DNA of 64,000 nt from Micrasema longulum (lineage: Eukaryota; Arthropoda; Insecta; Trichoptera; Brachycentridae), in assembly GCA_022494885.1 (NCBI GenBank), contig JAGVSM010003675.1, positions 248,001-312,000 on the forward strand, in the 5' to 3' direction. Positions within the stretch are counted from its first letter, which is position 1. Every line of letters starts with the position of its first letter. The notes beneath the pieces are model-generated. The model searched no databases. It was not told the origin of the DNA and saw only the letters and a list, made by a program, of their open reading frames with translations. A program made the position numbers and the translations under genes. Shown one piece after another: positions 54,020-64,000 of the stretch.

Positions 54020-54267
54020 TAAAGCTAGGGTTTTCTAGGAGAGCGGTGCCCGTATTTTAACGGCCGTAGTGAACGGTGATTCGGTGGACAGCCATCGTAA
54101 AGGTGACTAGAGAGTGGTTTCCTAAGAAAACGGTGTTATCAACACCGTTTAACACCATTTTCCTAGGAAACCACTCTCTAGTCACCGTTACGACGGCTGG
54201 CCACCGCATCACCGTCCACTATGGTCGTTAAGATACGGGCACCACTGCCCTAGGAAACTCTAGCTTA
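54020..54267. mobile_element. GC-rich foldback MITE, copy 2
   Basis: Arms aagctagggttttctaggag and, inverted, taagctagagtttcctagggc pair over about 110 bp. The centre is tgttatcaacaccgtt. It shares arms and centre with 44282-44557 but lacks the tandem unit. Confidence 0.8.
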
Positions 54268-54532
54268 AGACACTAGTTTAAAGACAGTTTTTATTTGTTT
54301 ATTTAAATGTACAATACACCACTGCTGCCAATTACAATATGTATAAATTATATTATTAGATAATTACAAAAATGTTTTTAAAAAAAGCGCAAGGGCCAAC
54401 ATAAAGTTTTTAAAAACAATAGTAAAAAAAGACAAATATAAACATTTTGTTACATAGATAGAAAGAATGAGTCTCTGTTTTTAAGAAGATATAACTCTCT
54501 GTTTTTAAAACTATTTAACAGCAAGCTTATTG

Positions 54533-54660
54533 TCACAATTTCGTTTCGTAAGTTCATTCGTTCGTCATATATCCATCTCAATCATACCCAATCAAAACCA
54601 TATTTTGCTCTCGTTCCCTCATACGATACGAATTGGTTACAGAATAAGGCATCATCAACG
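54533..54660 (+). repeat. Interspersed repeat shared with 4150-4275
   Basis: tcacaatttcgtttcgtaag, gtcatatatccatctca, ctcgttccctcatacgatac. Same order and orientation as the first copy. Confidence 0.5.
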
Positions 54661-55061
54661 ATACATTTGTCCTGCATTCTGGAAGAACAAATGGTCTGTG
54701 TTGCCTAGCTCTTAAATAGTTGCTCGGTACATATAATACACATACCTACCTATGCTTTATTAATTTATTTATTATAGAAATCATACAGTGTTTTTAACAA
54801 ACTCGAGGTAAAAGAAAGCAATTTTAAAAAGTAAGACTAATTACAGATTTCACATTTATATTTATTACTAAAAAAAATATTAGATACAGGTAGGTAATAA
54901 ATGTAAGTAAAAGTAAAAGTTAAAATTTAAACAGGAGATAAATTTGAAATGTCTTTAACCGATCTGATAAAATGATATTATCAATGATACATTCTGCACG
55001 CAATGTAACTTTTTATTTTTAATTACTAATTTCATAATGATTTACACTGCATTATTGCATT

Positions 55062-55198
55062 GTCTCTGGACTGGCTTCTCAAACGTAAGGATGATCACCT
55101 TAACATCATGTTTTAGATATTCTAGATCTGCTGCATTTCGTGAACCGAAGCAGTGTCCTATGCTGCGTCGGGTTAGATTATAAATATGATGATGACGA
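55062..55198 (+). mobile_element. SINE-2, 3' half
   Basis: tctctggactggcttctcaa, aaggatgatcaccttaacat and cagtgtcctatgctgc match the SINE-2 body and end. Headless. Confidence 0.5.
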
Positions 55199-55199
55199 A

Positions 55200-57460
55200 A
55201 GGTTCTTCGATAAGAAAAACATCAGTTGAAGTATTTACAGGATATTAGATTAATATAATTGGGGCATTTAGGCAGATGTGGTGTAAAAACCTGCATTTAG
55301 TGTAGTTATTTTTTAAAATATTTTTTTTATGAAAATACGCAAAATACAGCAAAATTGCCTTTTTCAAAACTTATAATGTGAACATATTTGCTTTTATTTT
55401 ATTTTTTTTAAATACATACATTACTTTTTACTTAAGATTTAGAAACAAAAATTAAACCTTAAAACTATAGAACACATTCAGTTGAAGTTTAAAACAATTT
55501 AAAAATAAATGTAAAAATAAAATTAAATAATATATTATTTATGTATAAAAAATATTTTAAAGTATTAATATAATAAGAAAATTGTAAATTACTTTTTCAT
55601 ATACTACCTAATTATACTAAAAGTTTAATTACTATTCACAATTTTGAAAAAGTTCAATACGTTTGTTCTATACGAACAATACCCTACACTGAGTGTACCC
55701 AATATAATGTCATTACCAATGCAGTGAAATAATCCTTTTCTGTCATGTAAAAAATGTATGTAAAAATGCTAAATGGCAAAATATGTCATCTTCTTTTTAA
55801 GCTTTGAGCCAAGAAAACTGCATCCATTTTTCATTTGGTCCTAACTGCGTCCATTCGCGTTGAAGCATTAGCTCTAATTTATAGAACTGTATGTCATCAA
55901 AGACGTTACTGAATCATCTTCAAGGGGAATAATGATGCAGAGCCATCCTGGTCAATATCCAAGTTTTCCGGAATGTCCCTTGATCACTGCGAGCTGCATT
56001 TCGAAGAAAATAATGATGCCTTTTACTTTAGTATATTTTAAAATTTATGACAAATTATTAGTAACATGTTTGATTGGTGGCGTATTGGTTAATGTAATGC
56101 TACCACTCACTTGTACCGTATTCGATGCCCGACCGGCTTAACTTTTGATATTTATCTTCGATATTTTCTCATTACAGAATTGAAATAGTATATTATTATG
56201 AAGCGAAAGGCTATTCATCTATGCTTAAAATGAGTCATTTAAAAATCATTTTAGTAAATTGTGTGCCAATTATAGGTGGACATTTTGGTTTTTTATAAAA
56301 ATAGCAATAACAGTTACAGTTTCACAAATTAAGCTGTTTCGTGAAGACGTTTAAAAATTGTACAGTTGTTGACCCCCCCCCCCCCTTCCTCCAATCTCAA
56401 TTTAAGTATGTAAATATTTTTTATACTTCCCATTTACCCAATCGCATTAAATATTATGTTATGAAAATATTTTTAAAAATGCAATGAAAATGAGAATCCG
56501 GCGACGACAGATACACGACGAAGCGCGCAGCGGGGTGAGCCATTGTCCTGCGGAGATAGCCTGCCCGTCTATCTCCAGGACAATGTCTGGGTGATTAATT
56601 ACATCACAAATTATTTTCAACATAATCATATTTTTTTTATAATGACGTTTTGATGGTTTAAGGATGACGTATTATTAATTTGTTTTGATTGAATTGACTA
56701 ACAATAAAATATTTCATGACAAAGTTGTGTTTTTAAATGCATCGATAATAGGTGATGTATTTGTTTTAAACATTTTTTTTCAGGTAAACATATTTTTAAT
56801 TAAAAAAAAATAGATAAATAAAAAAATACAAAAAAAATTATTTTTTTTAAATTAAAAAAAAAACACAAATGTAAAATATAAGGTGCTTCCTAAACACAGG
56901 AATTTCCTAGCAAGTCGGGAACTGAAACAAAGAAACTCTGTACATTTTAAATCTGTGAAATACATAAATAAATAAATAAAATTGGAGTTTCTGTGTGTCG
57001 CATTCATATTAAATTTATTCTATGAAAATAAACATATTATTTTGTTTGAAAGGTTGTGTTCGCCCTTAGAAAGATTCAAGTAACGAGTCTGTCATGTGGA
57101 ACCGTTCATCATGGTCGCCAAATTGAAACGAGGAGAGATCTTTTGTAAAATGAGTTACATGTGGAGCTTACGATGATAGACGTCCTCAGACGGAGAAATG
57201 GATACTAAATGTTCCGCGAATGTCTCCGAAAATCGCAAACACGTGTGGAATCACCATATAAAAACAATTATCTCAAAGTGTACACACATTTTAGTAAAAG
57301 CATAGTTAAAAAAAAGTTCTGTTAAAAATGTATTTAAATTGATTTATTCTGTAAAATTTATGTCGCACAACAATTACCTCGAGGGCGCCGTACGATAAAC
57401 ACGTCTTGCAGCCACAGAGTACATAGGCGTTCGGGTTTTTAGTTTCCAACCAGACATCCA
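55200..57460. other. Gene-free AT-rich stretch
   Basis: Contains a C homopolymer at about 56371-56385, AT runs at 56760-56880 and a GC-richer block at 56495-56580 (tccggcgacgacagatacac) with a short inverted pair (cattgtcctgcggagatag / ctatctccaggacaatg). No gene was found. Confidence 0.35.
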
Positions 57461-57464
57461 ACCA

Positions 57465-57503
57465 AACCATAACACCGTTTCCCTATAGGGGTAGGCAGAC
57501 AGA
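57465..57503 (-). mobile_element. LINE-A (RTE-like) 3' tail
   Basis: Reversed: attctgtctgcctaccccta, tagggaaacggtgttatgg. It matches the RTE terminus at 58780-58830. It abuts the LINE-F tail. Confidence 0.5.
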
Positions 57504-57612
57504 ATAATAATCATGGTTTATTAACAAAAATAACAATTACTTTATCTACTACATACACACTTAAGTATTAGATTTCTCTGGATCATGTCTAGTTTGCCTA
57601 ACTAGATACAAC
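57503..57612 (-). mobile_element. LINE-F 3' end, internally deleted
   Basis: catggtttattaacaaaaat, actttatctactacatacac, then the jump to catgtctagtttgcctaact removes the GT-rich centre seen at 33418-33830. Confidence 0.55.
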
Positions 57613-57619
57613 CAAACAG

Positions 57620-58430
57620 TTGGAAGTTCACCAAAATGTTCAAATGCTGACAAAAAACCATCATGTTCCTTATTTTGGTAAGTTTATTCAGAATGATTTA
57701 ATAAGCTATATAAGTTGTATATTAGAGTAATAATAATTAATAGTTGACAATCAATAAATTGACGGAGCACAGGCGCGTCTAGAGGTGAATCTGTAAATTA
57801 TCTTATTTTTCCGGGAGACCTTATCGTTAGCCAGCACTTTCGCCTCCTCCTTAGTTCCGCCGAAGAAAGCTAGCTTCCAGGACGGTACCCGTAGGTGTGA
57901 AAAGGAGATAACAATATAAATATCAAAATACCTAAAACAGAACCCGAGGCAATCGTTCATAAATTTAGGCCAAGTGTCACTAATGCGCTACTTCAAACTT
58001 TATGATAAACGTTATTAGAGTCGTTTTTTATTTGCATTATACAAGTTGAATGCTTCTTATCTCTCCAAGTCTCGAAAGATACATCTAAAACCTTATGAAT
58101 CTAAAGCGCATGCGCGAAAATTTGGACAAATGCTATGGGAACTAGACGCAACTCGACAAGCAGCATATACAACAAATACTATCAAGAACGAGATACCTAG
58201 ATATTCAGTACGTACGTTGATATAGGAAATACTCATATGTAGCTAGGTATATATACTGAAGATATTGTTTGAATCGCGTGCACCCGAACGTTCTTAATGA
58301 GAATTTCAGGAATACATATTTGAAGGTTTTATTTCGTATTTATAATATTTTTTTTGTAAAATTCATATTATTTTTTAAATTTCAAGGGATGTGCCGCATC
58401 CACAGTACCTACGGATGGAACGCCCCTGAT
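57620..58430. other. No gene recognised
   Basis: The 69-codon minus frame at 57751-57960 has no recognisable domain. Confidence 0.3.
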
Positions 58431-58436
58431 AACTAG

Positions 58437-58836
58437 GTGTTCAAATTTAATTTGTACAACTGTCTAAAATATACGAATGATGAAATCAGTCGGGAGTGTA
58501 AATCTGAGTCAAGTATAATTGATAAGATTAAGAAAGGGTCTCTGAGATGGTTTGGTCACGTAGAACGAATGGACGACGAAAGAATGGTAAAACAATTATA
58601 TATGGCGAAAATGAATGGCAACGTGAGACGAAGACAACCAAGGAAGACGTGGCATGATCAGACAAACCAAAATCTTAAGTCTGGTCATGTCAAAAGCAGA
58701 CAGAACCGAGGGGCATGTATGACAAGATGTATGAATGTGGAAGAAGCTAGGATTGTATGACAGGATAGATGTGTGTGGCGGTCCATTCTCTCTGTCTACC
58801 CCTACGGGGAAATGGCGTGATGGTAGTAGTAGTAGT
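58437..58836 (+). mobile_element. LINE-A (RTE-like) C-terminus and 3' tail, best copy
   Basis: Open for 107 codons: IIDKIKKGSLRWFGHVERMD, RRRQPRKTWHDQTNQN, KSRQNRGACMTRCMNVEEAR, then a stop (TGA at 58758) followed in frame by QDRCVWRSILSVYPYGEMA. The tail is aatggcgtgatggtagtagt with (tag) units, as in RTE elements that end in short tandem repeats. A single nonsense codon separates it from the family's expected end. Confidence 0.8.
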
Positions 58837-58839
58837 AGT

Positions 58840-59315
58840 CTAAAATATATACATTACATTACAAAATAGTCTCATGTCAGTAAAGTAACTTTTAACTTTT
58901 TAAATACTTAACTAATATTAAAAATTATTGTTAAAATGCTTTGAAATTCCGATGCTAACTGAAATATTTTTAAAAAATACAGCTCCCTTGTTTTAAAAAT
59001 ACTTTCAATTAGGTAACTTTCAACATTCATTGATTCAATTGTACTTTGTGAGGACTCTACTTTAACACACTTGCTCTATACCCGTTACTTTAAAAATACC
59101 GGGATAATAAAGCTGAACTATTTCAGGCACGTGCTGAGTACTAGGCAGTACTGCCCATAAAACTAAACAGCGCGAACCACTGGTGTACAATGTGACCACA
59201 TTTGTCTCCGCTTCCTAACTTAAAGCACACAACCATCCGACTTTTGAACACTCAACATCAGCTCCGCGATTATAAACGCTATCTTCATCTGTACATATCG
59301 AGATGGTACACTTAA
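58840..59315. other. Linker, possibly upstream LINE-C remnant
   Basis: 59160-59315 may be decayed LINE-C coding sequence (out of frame). Nothing else is recognised. Confidence 0.3.
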
Positions 59316-59318
59316 CTT

Positions 59319-59692
59319 CTGTACTCTTTCACAGTAATAGCCGCTCGATTGTGGAATAATCTACCCACTAATGTTAGAGACGCCCCTTTTTTGTCAAGAT
59401 TGAAATTTCACTATCTAAATATTTAAATTGTTCCTTTATCTTTCTTATTTCCTTCCCATTCCCTCTCCTTTCTTTATAGTATAGTGTTAATTATTTTAAT
59501 TTTTTAATCTTTGTTTTTAATTTTGGTTATAAAATTGTAAGATTCAATATGTCCGTGTATTCGTAATTTTCTCAAACTGAACGGTTTGTGTAGGTAGGAA
59601 GAAATTGCCTTAAGGCAATATGCCCGCCCTTATATGTATATATATTGTATATGTATATAAAGTGTTAAATAAATCAAATAAATAAATGTCTC
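59319..59692 (+). mobile_element. LINE-C: protein end and 3' UTR
   Basis: 59319-59426 encodes LYSFTVIAARLWNNLPTNVR, then DAPFLSRLKFHYLNI and TAA, the intact terminal block of this family. The 3' UTR holds aaactgaacggttt and attgccttaaggcaat. It ends gtgttaaataaatcaaataa. Confidence 0.8.
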
Positions 59693-59699
59693 TACATAC

Positions 59700-61180
59700 C
59701 TCGGTATATTCTACCAACTTGTCATTACGGCGTCATATGATACAATCCTACCAATTAATGACCCTGAAAATTTAGTCCTCGTTCCTTACTTCATCAAAAT
59801 CAAAAACAGTTCTCATTTATATTTTAAATAGGCTTTTGTGATAAAAAGTACAAAGCGTTTATAAACCTCAATAAATCCCAATTCAATCAAAAACGTTCGG
59901 TTGAACATGATTTTTACATTACTTTTGACAGTAACTAAGATGGTGTGCTTAACGTTTATCTGTATTTATCAAGATAGTAAAACAGATGGGAAAAATATGA
60001 AAACTAAATTATTTTTAATAGTGGCAACATTTTACGCCTAGATGCTATATAGTTTTGCAACAAAAACATTGGTAAATTAAGGCATATATCACTCAAATTT
60101 GGGTGCTTTGCCGTGAAAAAAAACAAAAAAAAACTTAATAGTGCAGAATTTAGCCACATTATCTGTGCATCTAGGCATTCGTTTTCAAAACTGACAGTTA
60201 TGCCAGCGTTCAATTCGACTTAAAAATTGATTTTTTTCTCTCTTATATTTTTAATAGGCTTTTAAAAATATTTAGACTGGATTTTTACGATTTTAATGAT
60301 TGAATTGAATGATTGAATGATTGATGAATACCCGTTTGGGCGGAGGCTGCAAATGCTGAGACCGCCATAAGGACGTAATATTACGATGATATGTAAAAAT
60401 TCATTCAATTATTTTTTTCCCTTACAAGTTGATTATTTTTACAAGGTTTTGTTTTTTTTTATTTTGATTTCAAGGGATGTTTTTTATAAATTTATTTTAT
60501 TCATATATATATGTAGGCCGGTATTCTAGTTATTTTTACACTGTTCTATGAAAATAAAATATGTTTATTTTTGTATTTGATCGTAGAATTGACTACGATA
60601 TTAGCCATTTTACTGGAATAAAAATTATTGTTATTATTGAAAAAGACGGTGATATATTATTTTTTCCGCGCATACAATAAATTTATATTCTACCCTTTTT
60701 TTCTGCCAATAAGTAGAAAAAATATAAACAATAGCGAGTGATAAAAAAATATAGCTTATGGAGAAATCAAGGACGTGAGAAGCATAAATCGATAATAATT
60801 ATGATTATCTTCAGAAGGACAGTCTATGGGCTATTCTTCATTGAAAGCTTTACTGTCATATTGTTTGTTTTGTCATAAGACGGTATTATATTATTGTCTC
60901 CATCCTGTTTTTCTACTATATGTTATCAAAATTAATTCATTTATAATGAAGGAAACCTCAATTGAATCAAGCCCAGGACCTTTTCACGGTAGCCAATTGC
61001 ACTTACCAATATAGTAAGAGAAAAACATTAAGGTTTGTAAATATTTGTATATAACCACTAAGGCTTACGCCACAATTCCGTCGCTGATTTTACGTCGCGG
61101 TAAATCCGTAAACAAACGAGAAGTCACACTACATATTCCGTGGCGGATTATCATCGGATTATATCGACTACCGAGTCTTA
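59700..61180. other. No gene recognised
   Basis: AT-rich; a block at 60320-60375 (cgtttgggcggaggctgcaa) is GC-richer but unassigned. Confidence 0.3.
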
Positions 61181-61189
61181 TAATACAGC

Positions 61190-61800
61190 TTGTCCACCAC
61201 ATACCGCACACCGAATCTGAGGACACAAGTCTCCTTGGCGGTGCCCACATACACGGAAAAGTTGCTCGTTTTTGAACTAGAAAAGCTGCCTTAAGGAGCT
61301 CTCTATAATCTGGTAGTCTTAGAATCTTTGTTCTGAAAGAAGGAAATGAAAAAGTACATAATATGCATTACATTGGATTGAGAAAAGAAGGAAGTGAATT
61401 CTTCACTAACAGGGATTAAACTGATTGGACATGATCAATTCGCCGAAATGATTACAAAACTTATTAAAAGTCTTGAAATACTTTTTGGATCTGTTTATCC
61501 GACATGACCTATAGCAGGACTACGGATAGTAGCGAGAAGCTCCATTCAGTGATTATAGAGAAGAGAAAAGGGACAAGACCACAGGATGTGTTCAAAAGAC
61601 TGATATGGATATCCGCAGCAGCACGAAGGGTAATCAGAAACATTTAAAACAAAAAAATTGTTATTAAATTTACCATGACCTGATAAAAACTGCGTAGCCA
61701 GTGATCCGGCATAACCCGAAAAGATTTTATGCTTTATAATACAGTCGACGTGGAATGTCCTCTGAGTGTGGCGCATCTCATTATAAAAGAAAAAATACTT
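61190..61800 (-). mobile_element. R1-like LINE: CCHC C-terminus and 3' UTR, best copy
   Basis: The minus frame from 61776 reads MRHTQRTFHVDC, SLATQFLSGHGKFNNNFF, SDYPSCCCGYPYQSFEHILW, SCPFSLLYNH, a stop, then SISRLLISFVIISAN. FLTGHGxF ... C-x-CG ... EHxLxxCP is the C-terminal segment of R1-clade LINEs. The following 3' UTR (61420-61190) matches 19220-19470 inverted. Two in-frame stops disable it. Confidence 0.65.
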
Positions 61801-61809
61801 CTGGAATCT

Positions 61810-62610
61810 TTAAAAAACAGGATGAGATCACATTTCAATGCATGTGTAAGTAGCAAATACATTACTTAAAAATTGAATTATTTTTCCATCTGTCAGATTG
61901 TCAAAGAAAACAAAATCGACATATCGTTAGTGTTGCCAAGGTAATATTTTTTTTACCGTACTTTGCTCATCTAATAAGAGAACTAACGAAAATTGGATCT
62001 CGGATTAAACAACGCCGTGGTGGACATTTGACCGACATTATCTTCAAAAAATTATATAGGTAATAAATAATAAATATAAGGTATTCGTTTTATGTGAAAT
62101 ATTTTTTTAAAAATATTTTAAGTACAAAGTTCATTTCTTATTAAATGAACCTTTACGTATCTACTCTCTTGTGTCAATCAATGTTTGCGCGTCCACAATA
62201 AAATTTTAGAGAAATTAATAAATTGCTTTTTTTTCACTTTTTGACTTCACGAATGCGTGCGGCGAAAATGGGGCAAAGTGAGGGGGATTTTTGGACACAG
62301 CTCGATGTATTCAGATATGATTCTACGCTTCTTCTGGACTTTTCTTAATTCTGTGCTCAAAACATATTTTTTCTTATGCTCCGGGGGTCAATATTAAAAA
62401 AATGTTTAGATGTTATTTCATAGATCACATAAGTTTAAAAGCACGAAAAAAGCACATATTTTATGTTTTTTCTTATCTTTTTTAAACTGCCTGTTAAGCA
62501 CGTTTACATCGATTTCGGCCAACCTTTGAACCACGTGTTGCGTAGGTGAACTTACACAAATCACGTTATCTTAACCGACGGATTACTCCTGTACGTTATA
62601 CAGTCGAACG
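61810..62610. other. No gene recognised
   Basis: A short frame SRIKQRRGGHLTDIIFKKL at about 61998-62055 looks coding-like but is isolated. Confidence 0.3.
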
Positions 62611-62616
62611 TCTAAA

Positions 62617-62690
62617 CCAGAGGCTGCCAAACTTTTTTGTGTCGTAGACTCCTTGCCATGTTTTTCGGTTTTTGGTAGACCCCCACTTAC
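62617..62690 (+). mobile_element. hAT-like terminal segment
   Basis: cagaggctgccaaacttttt, then ggtagacccccacttacctg resembles the cag-gg-(t)gccaaactttttt end common in hAT elements. The other end was not found in the window. Confidence 0.3.
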
Positions 62691-62825
62691 CTGATATTGA
62701 TTTTTCATAAATTTCTAACTGTAGTAAAGTTTAGTGTTAAAAACTCAAAGTTAAAACAAATGTTAAGTTTTATACATTTTTTAATTGAATTTAAATTTAA
62801 ACTACTCAAAATAAAATTTTGTATC

Positions 62826-63724
62826 TGTTATTTATTTATTTATTTATTTATTGATTTACACGCCCAATGGGCTTTTACATATTTTAGAAATTACATTTAA
62901 GTGCAGCGGTGAAACATAAGTATGTAAATTTGGTTTAAATAAAAGATAACATAAGAAAAGCTAAAAGATACAATAATAAGTAAAAATCAGGAAATGTACC
63001 AACATAGGTATATGGTACATAGAAAAATATTTAAAAATTTACATATGAAAAATACACGCATACATATACATACATATAAGTTTATACATTATTAAAGAGA
63101 TACATGAGAAAAAGAAATAGTAAATAAAGAAAAATATTAAGAAATTTTACATAAATTAATTTATAACCTTTTGAATACTTAACCTATATTTATATAAAGA
63201 CAGACAAAATATATCAACTTCACCATGTTCTTAATTGTAATAATAATTGTGACTGCCAGGAGATCAAAAAAATAACGTTAGCTGCCGAGTATTTCGAAGA
63301 GGTACTTTCAAGCTGATAACACTAGTTAATTCCGGGACGTCCAATACGCCATTCGCTATTTTATATAAATTTAATAAGTCATTTATAATTCTTCTTTTAC
63401 ATAGAGTTGACATATTTAGTGTAGATAATAAATTATCATAATCAATATTTTCAGCGGGTATATTAAGTTTGTAATTGATGAATCTAAGGAATTTACGTTG
63501 TACTCTTTCTAACTTTAAAATATGAACATTGTAATAAGGTGACCAAATTGTTGAATTGAATTCTAAATTACTTCTAACCAAGGCAGTAAATAGCACTTTG
63601 AGGGTAGTGATGGAATTAAAATCCTTTACAGTTCGCTGCAAATATCCAAGACATTTCATTGCCTTATTAGTGATGGTATCAATGTGAGGAATAAATGCCA
63701 ATTTTTCGTCAAAAACTTTAACGT
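62826..63724 (-). mobile_element. LINE-B, longest copy: RT thumb to 3' end
   Basis: The minus frame 63701-63264 encodes HIDTITNKAMKCLGYLQRTV, LFTALVRSNLEFNSTIWSPY, LKLERVQRKFLRFINYKL and VPLRNTRQLTLF. Frameshifts follow, and the terminal EHGEVDIFCLSLYKYRL stretch ends at TAA (63158-63156). The 3' end, reversed, is agcccattgggcgtgtaaat plus (AAATA) repeats. The 5' truncation at 63724 abuts other DNA leading to the RTE copy. Confidence 0.75.
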
Positions 63725-63828
63725 CAAGTTATATAAAATAAACGAAACATAAAATAAACTAAGCAATAAGTAAACGTTTTTAGTGGGAAATATGAACCCG
63801 GTGCTTTAATAATAAATTATCAACATGT

Positions 63829-64000
63829 ATGCAAGAAAAGCGATTTGCTTATGAATGTTGATAAATCGAAAGTGATGGTTTTTGAAAGGGATGAAAATAT
63901 AACTAAATGTGAGATCAGCGTGAACGGAGATATTCTGAATCAGGTAGAAGTATTTGTGTACCTGGGAAGTATGTTTACTAGGGACAAAAGGCCGAGAAAG
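63829..64000 (+). mobile_element. LINE-A (RTE-like) fragment running off the window
   Basis: Reads CKKSDLLMNVDKSKVMVFER, then ISVNGDILNQVEVFVYLGSM and FTRDKRPRK. GLxMNVxKTKVM ... VxxFxYLGS is the connection/thumb of RTE reverse transcriptases. After FTRD the family normally continues for about 100 residues before RPRKTWHD, so the direct junction FTRD-KRPRK suggests an internal deletion. Cut by the window end. Confidence 0.7.

Noticed and set aside
56371..56385. C homopolymer as a functional element
   Set aside because: A simple run, prone to sequencing error, with no structure or gene nearby.
58820..58840. (TAG) microsatellite as an independent repeat
   Set aside because: It is the short tandem tail of the RTE-like element, seen also at 25849.
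1..64000. CRISPR array, bacterial operon, rRNA or integrated prophage
   Set aside because: No regularly spaced repeats, ribosome-binding-site-linked genes or rRNA motifs. Introns, SINEs and LINEs show eukaryotic nuclear DNA.

Overview
This window looks like gene-poor, AT-rich nuclear DNA from an arthropod, most probably an insect. A lepidopteran is favoured because of the mix of jockey/CR1-like, RTE-like and R1-like non-LTR retrotransposons, tRNA-headed SINEs, mariner, hAT and Penelope remnants, and a Helitron-like 5' end of a type I recall from Lepidoptera. The species cannot be fixed from sequence alone. No bacterial operon, rRNA, CRISPR array or intact long host gene is visible. Nearly every long open frame is a broken retrotransposon C-terminus or its shadow in another frame.

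Layout. 1-2.3 kb: a LINE carrying an RNase-H/CCHC end, broken by an antisense LINE and by an inverted pair of ~200-bp MITEs. 3.7-5.4 kb: SINEs. 5.5-7.1 kb: a hAT element with a perfect 8-bp target duplication, invaded by a LINE. 9.7-15.9 kb: RTE and LINE-C copies, SINEs and an unclassified repeat (Z). 16.7-17.4 kb: a 357-bp direct duplication. 18.6-20.3 kb: three LINE C-termini. 21.8-23.1 kb: SINE clusters. 23.5-24.9 kb: a decayed mariner. 26-26.6 kb: a Penelope-like GIY-YIG remnant. 26.9-28.0 kb: the best host-gene candidate. 28.2-33.8 kb: LINEs, a 311-bp near-perfect palindrome, a Helitron-like element and a TIR element. 34-54 kb: further LINE, SINE and foldback copies. 57-64 kb: RTE, LINE-C, R1-like and LINE-B copies.

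The most interesting locus is on the minus strand at 26.87-28.00 kb. A TATA-like box, an arthropod initiator and a DPE motif sit at canonical spacing. They are followed by a 90-nt leader with an upstream ORF whose stop overlaps the main start codon, then a phase-consistent GT-AG intron and a second coding exon. A SINE has inserted at what appears to have been the next splice acceptor. I do not recognise the encoded protein.

Family labels (LINE-A/RTE, LINE-B to LINE-K, SINE-1 to SINE-4, repeat Z, MITE-M) are working names based only on similarity between copies inside this window. Clade assignments come from recognised protein motifs and remain provisional. Boundaries are generally good to within about 5-20 bases.
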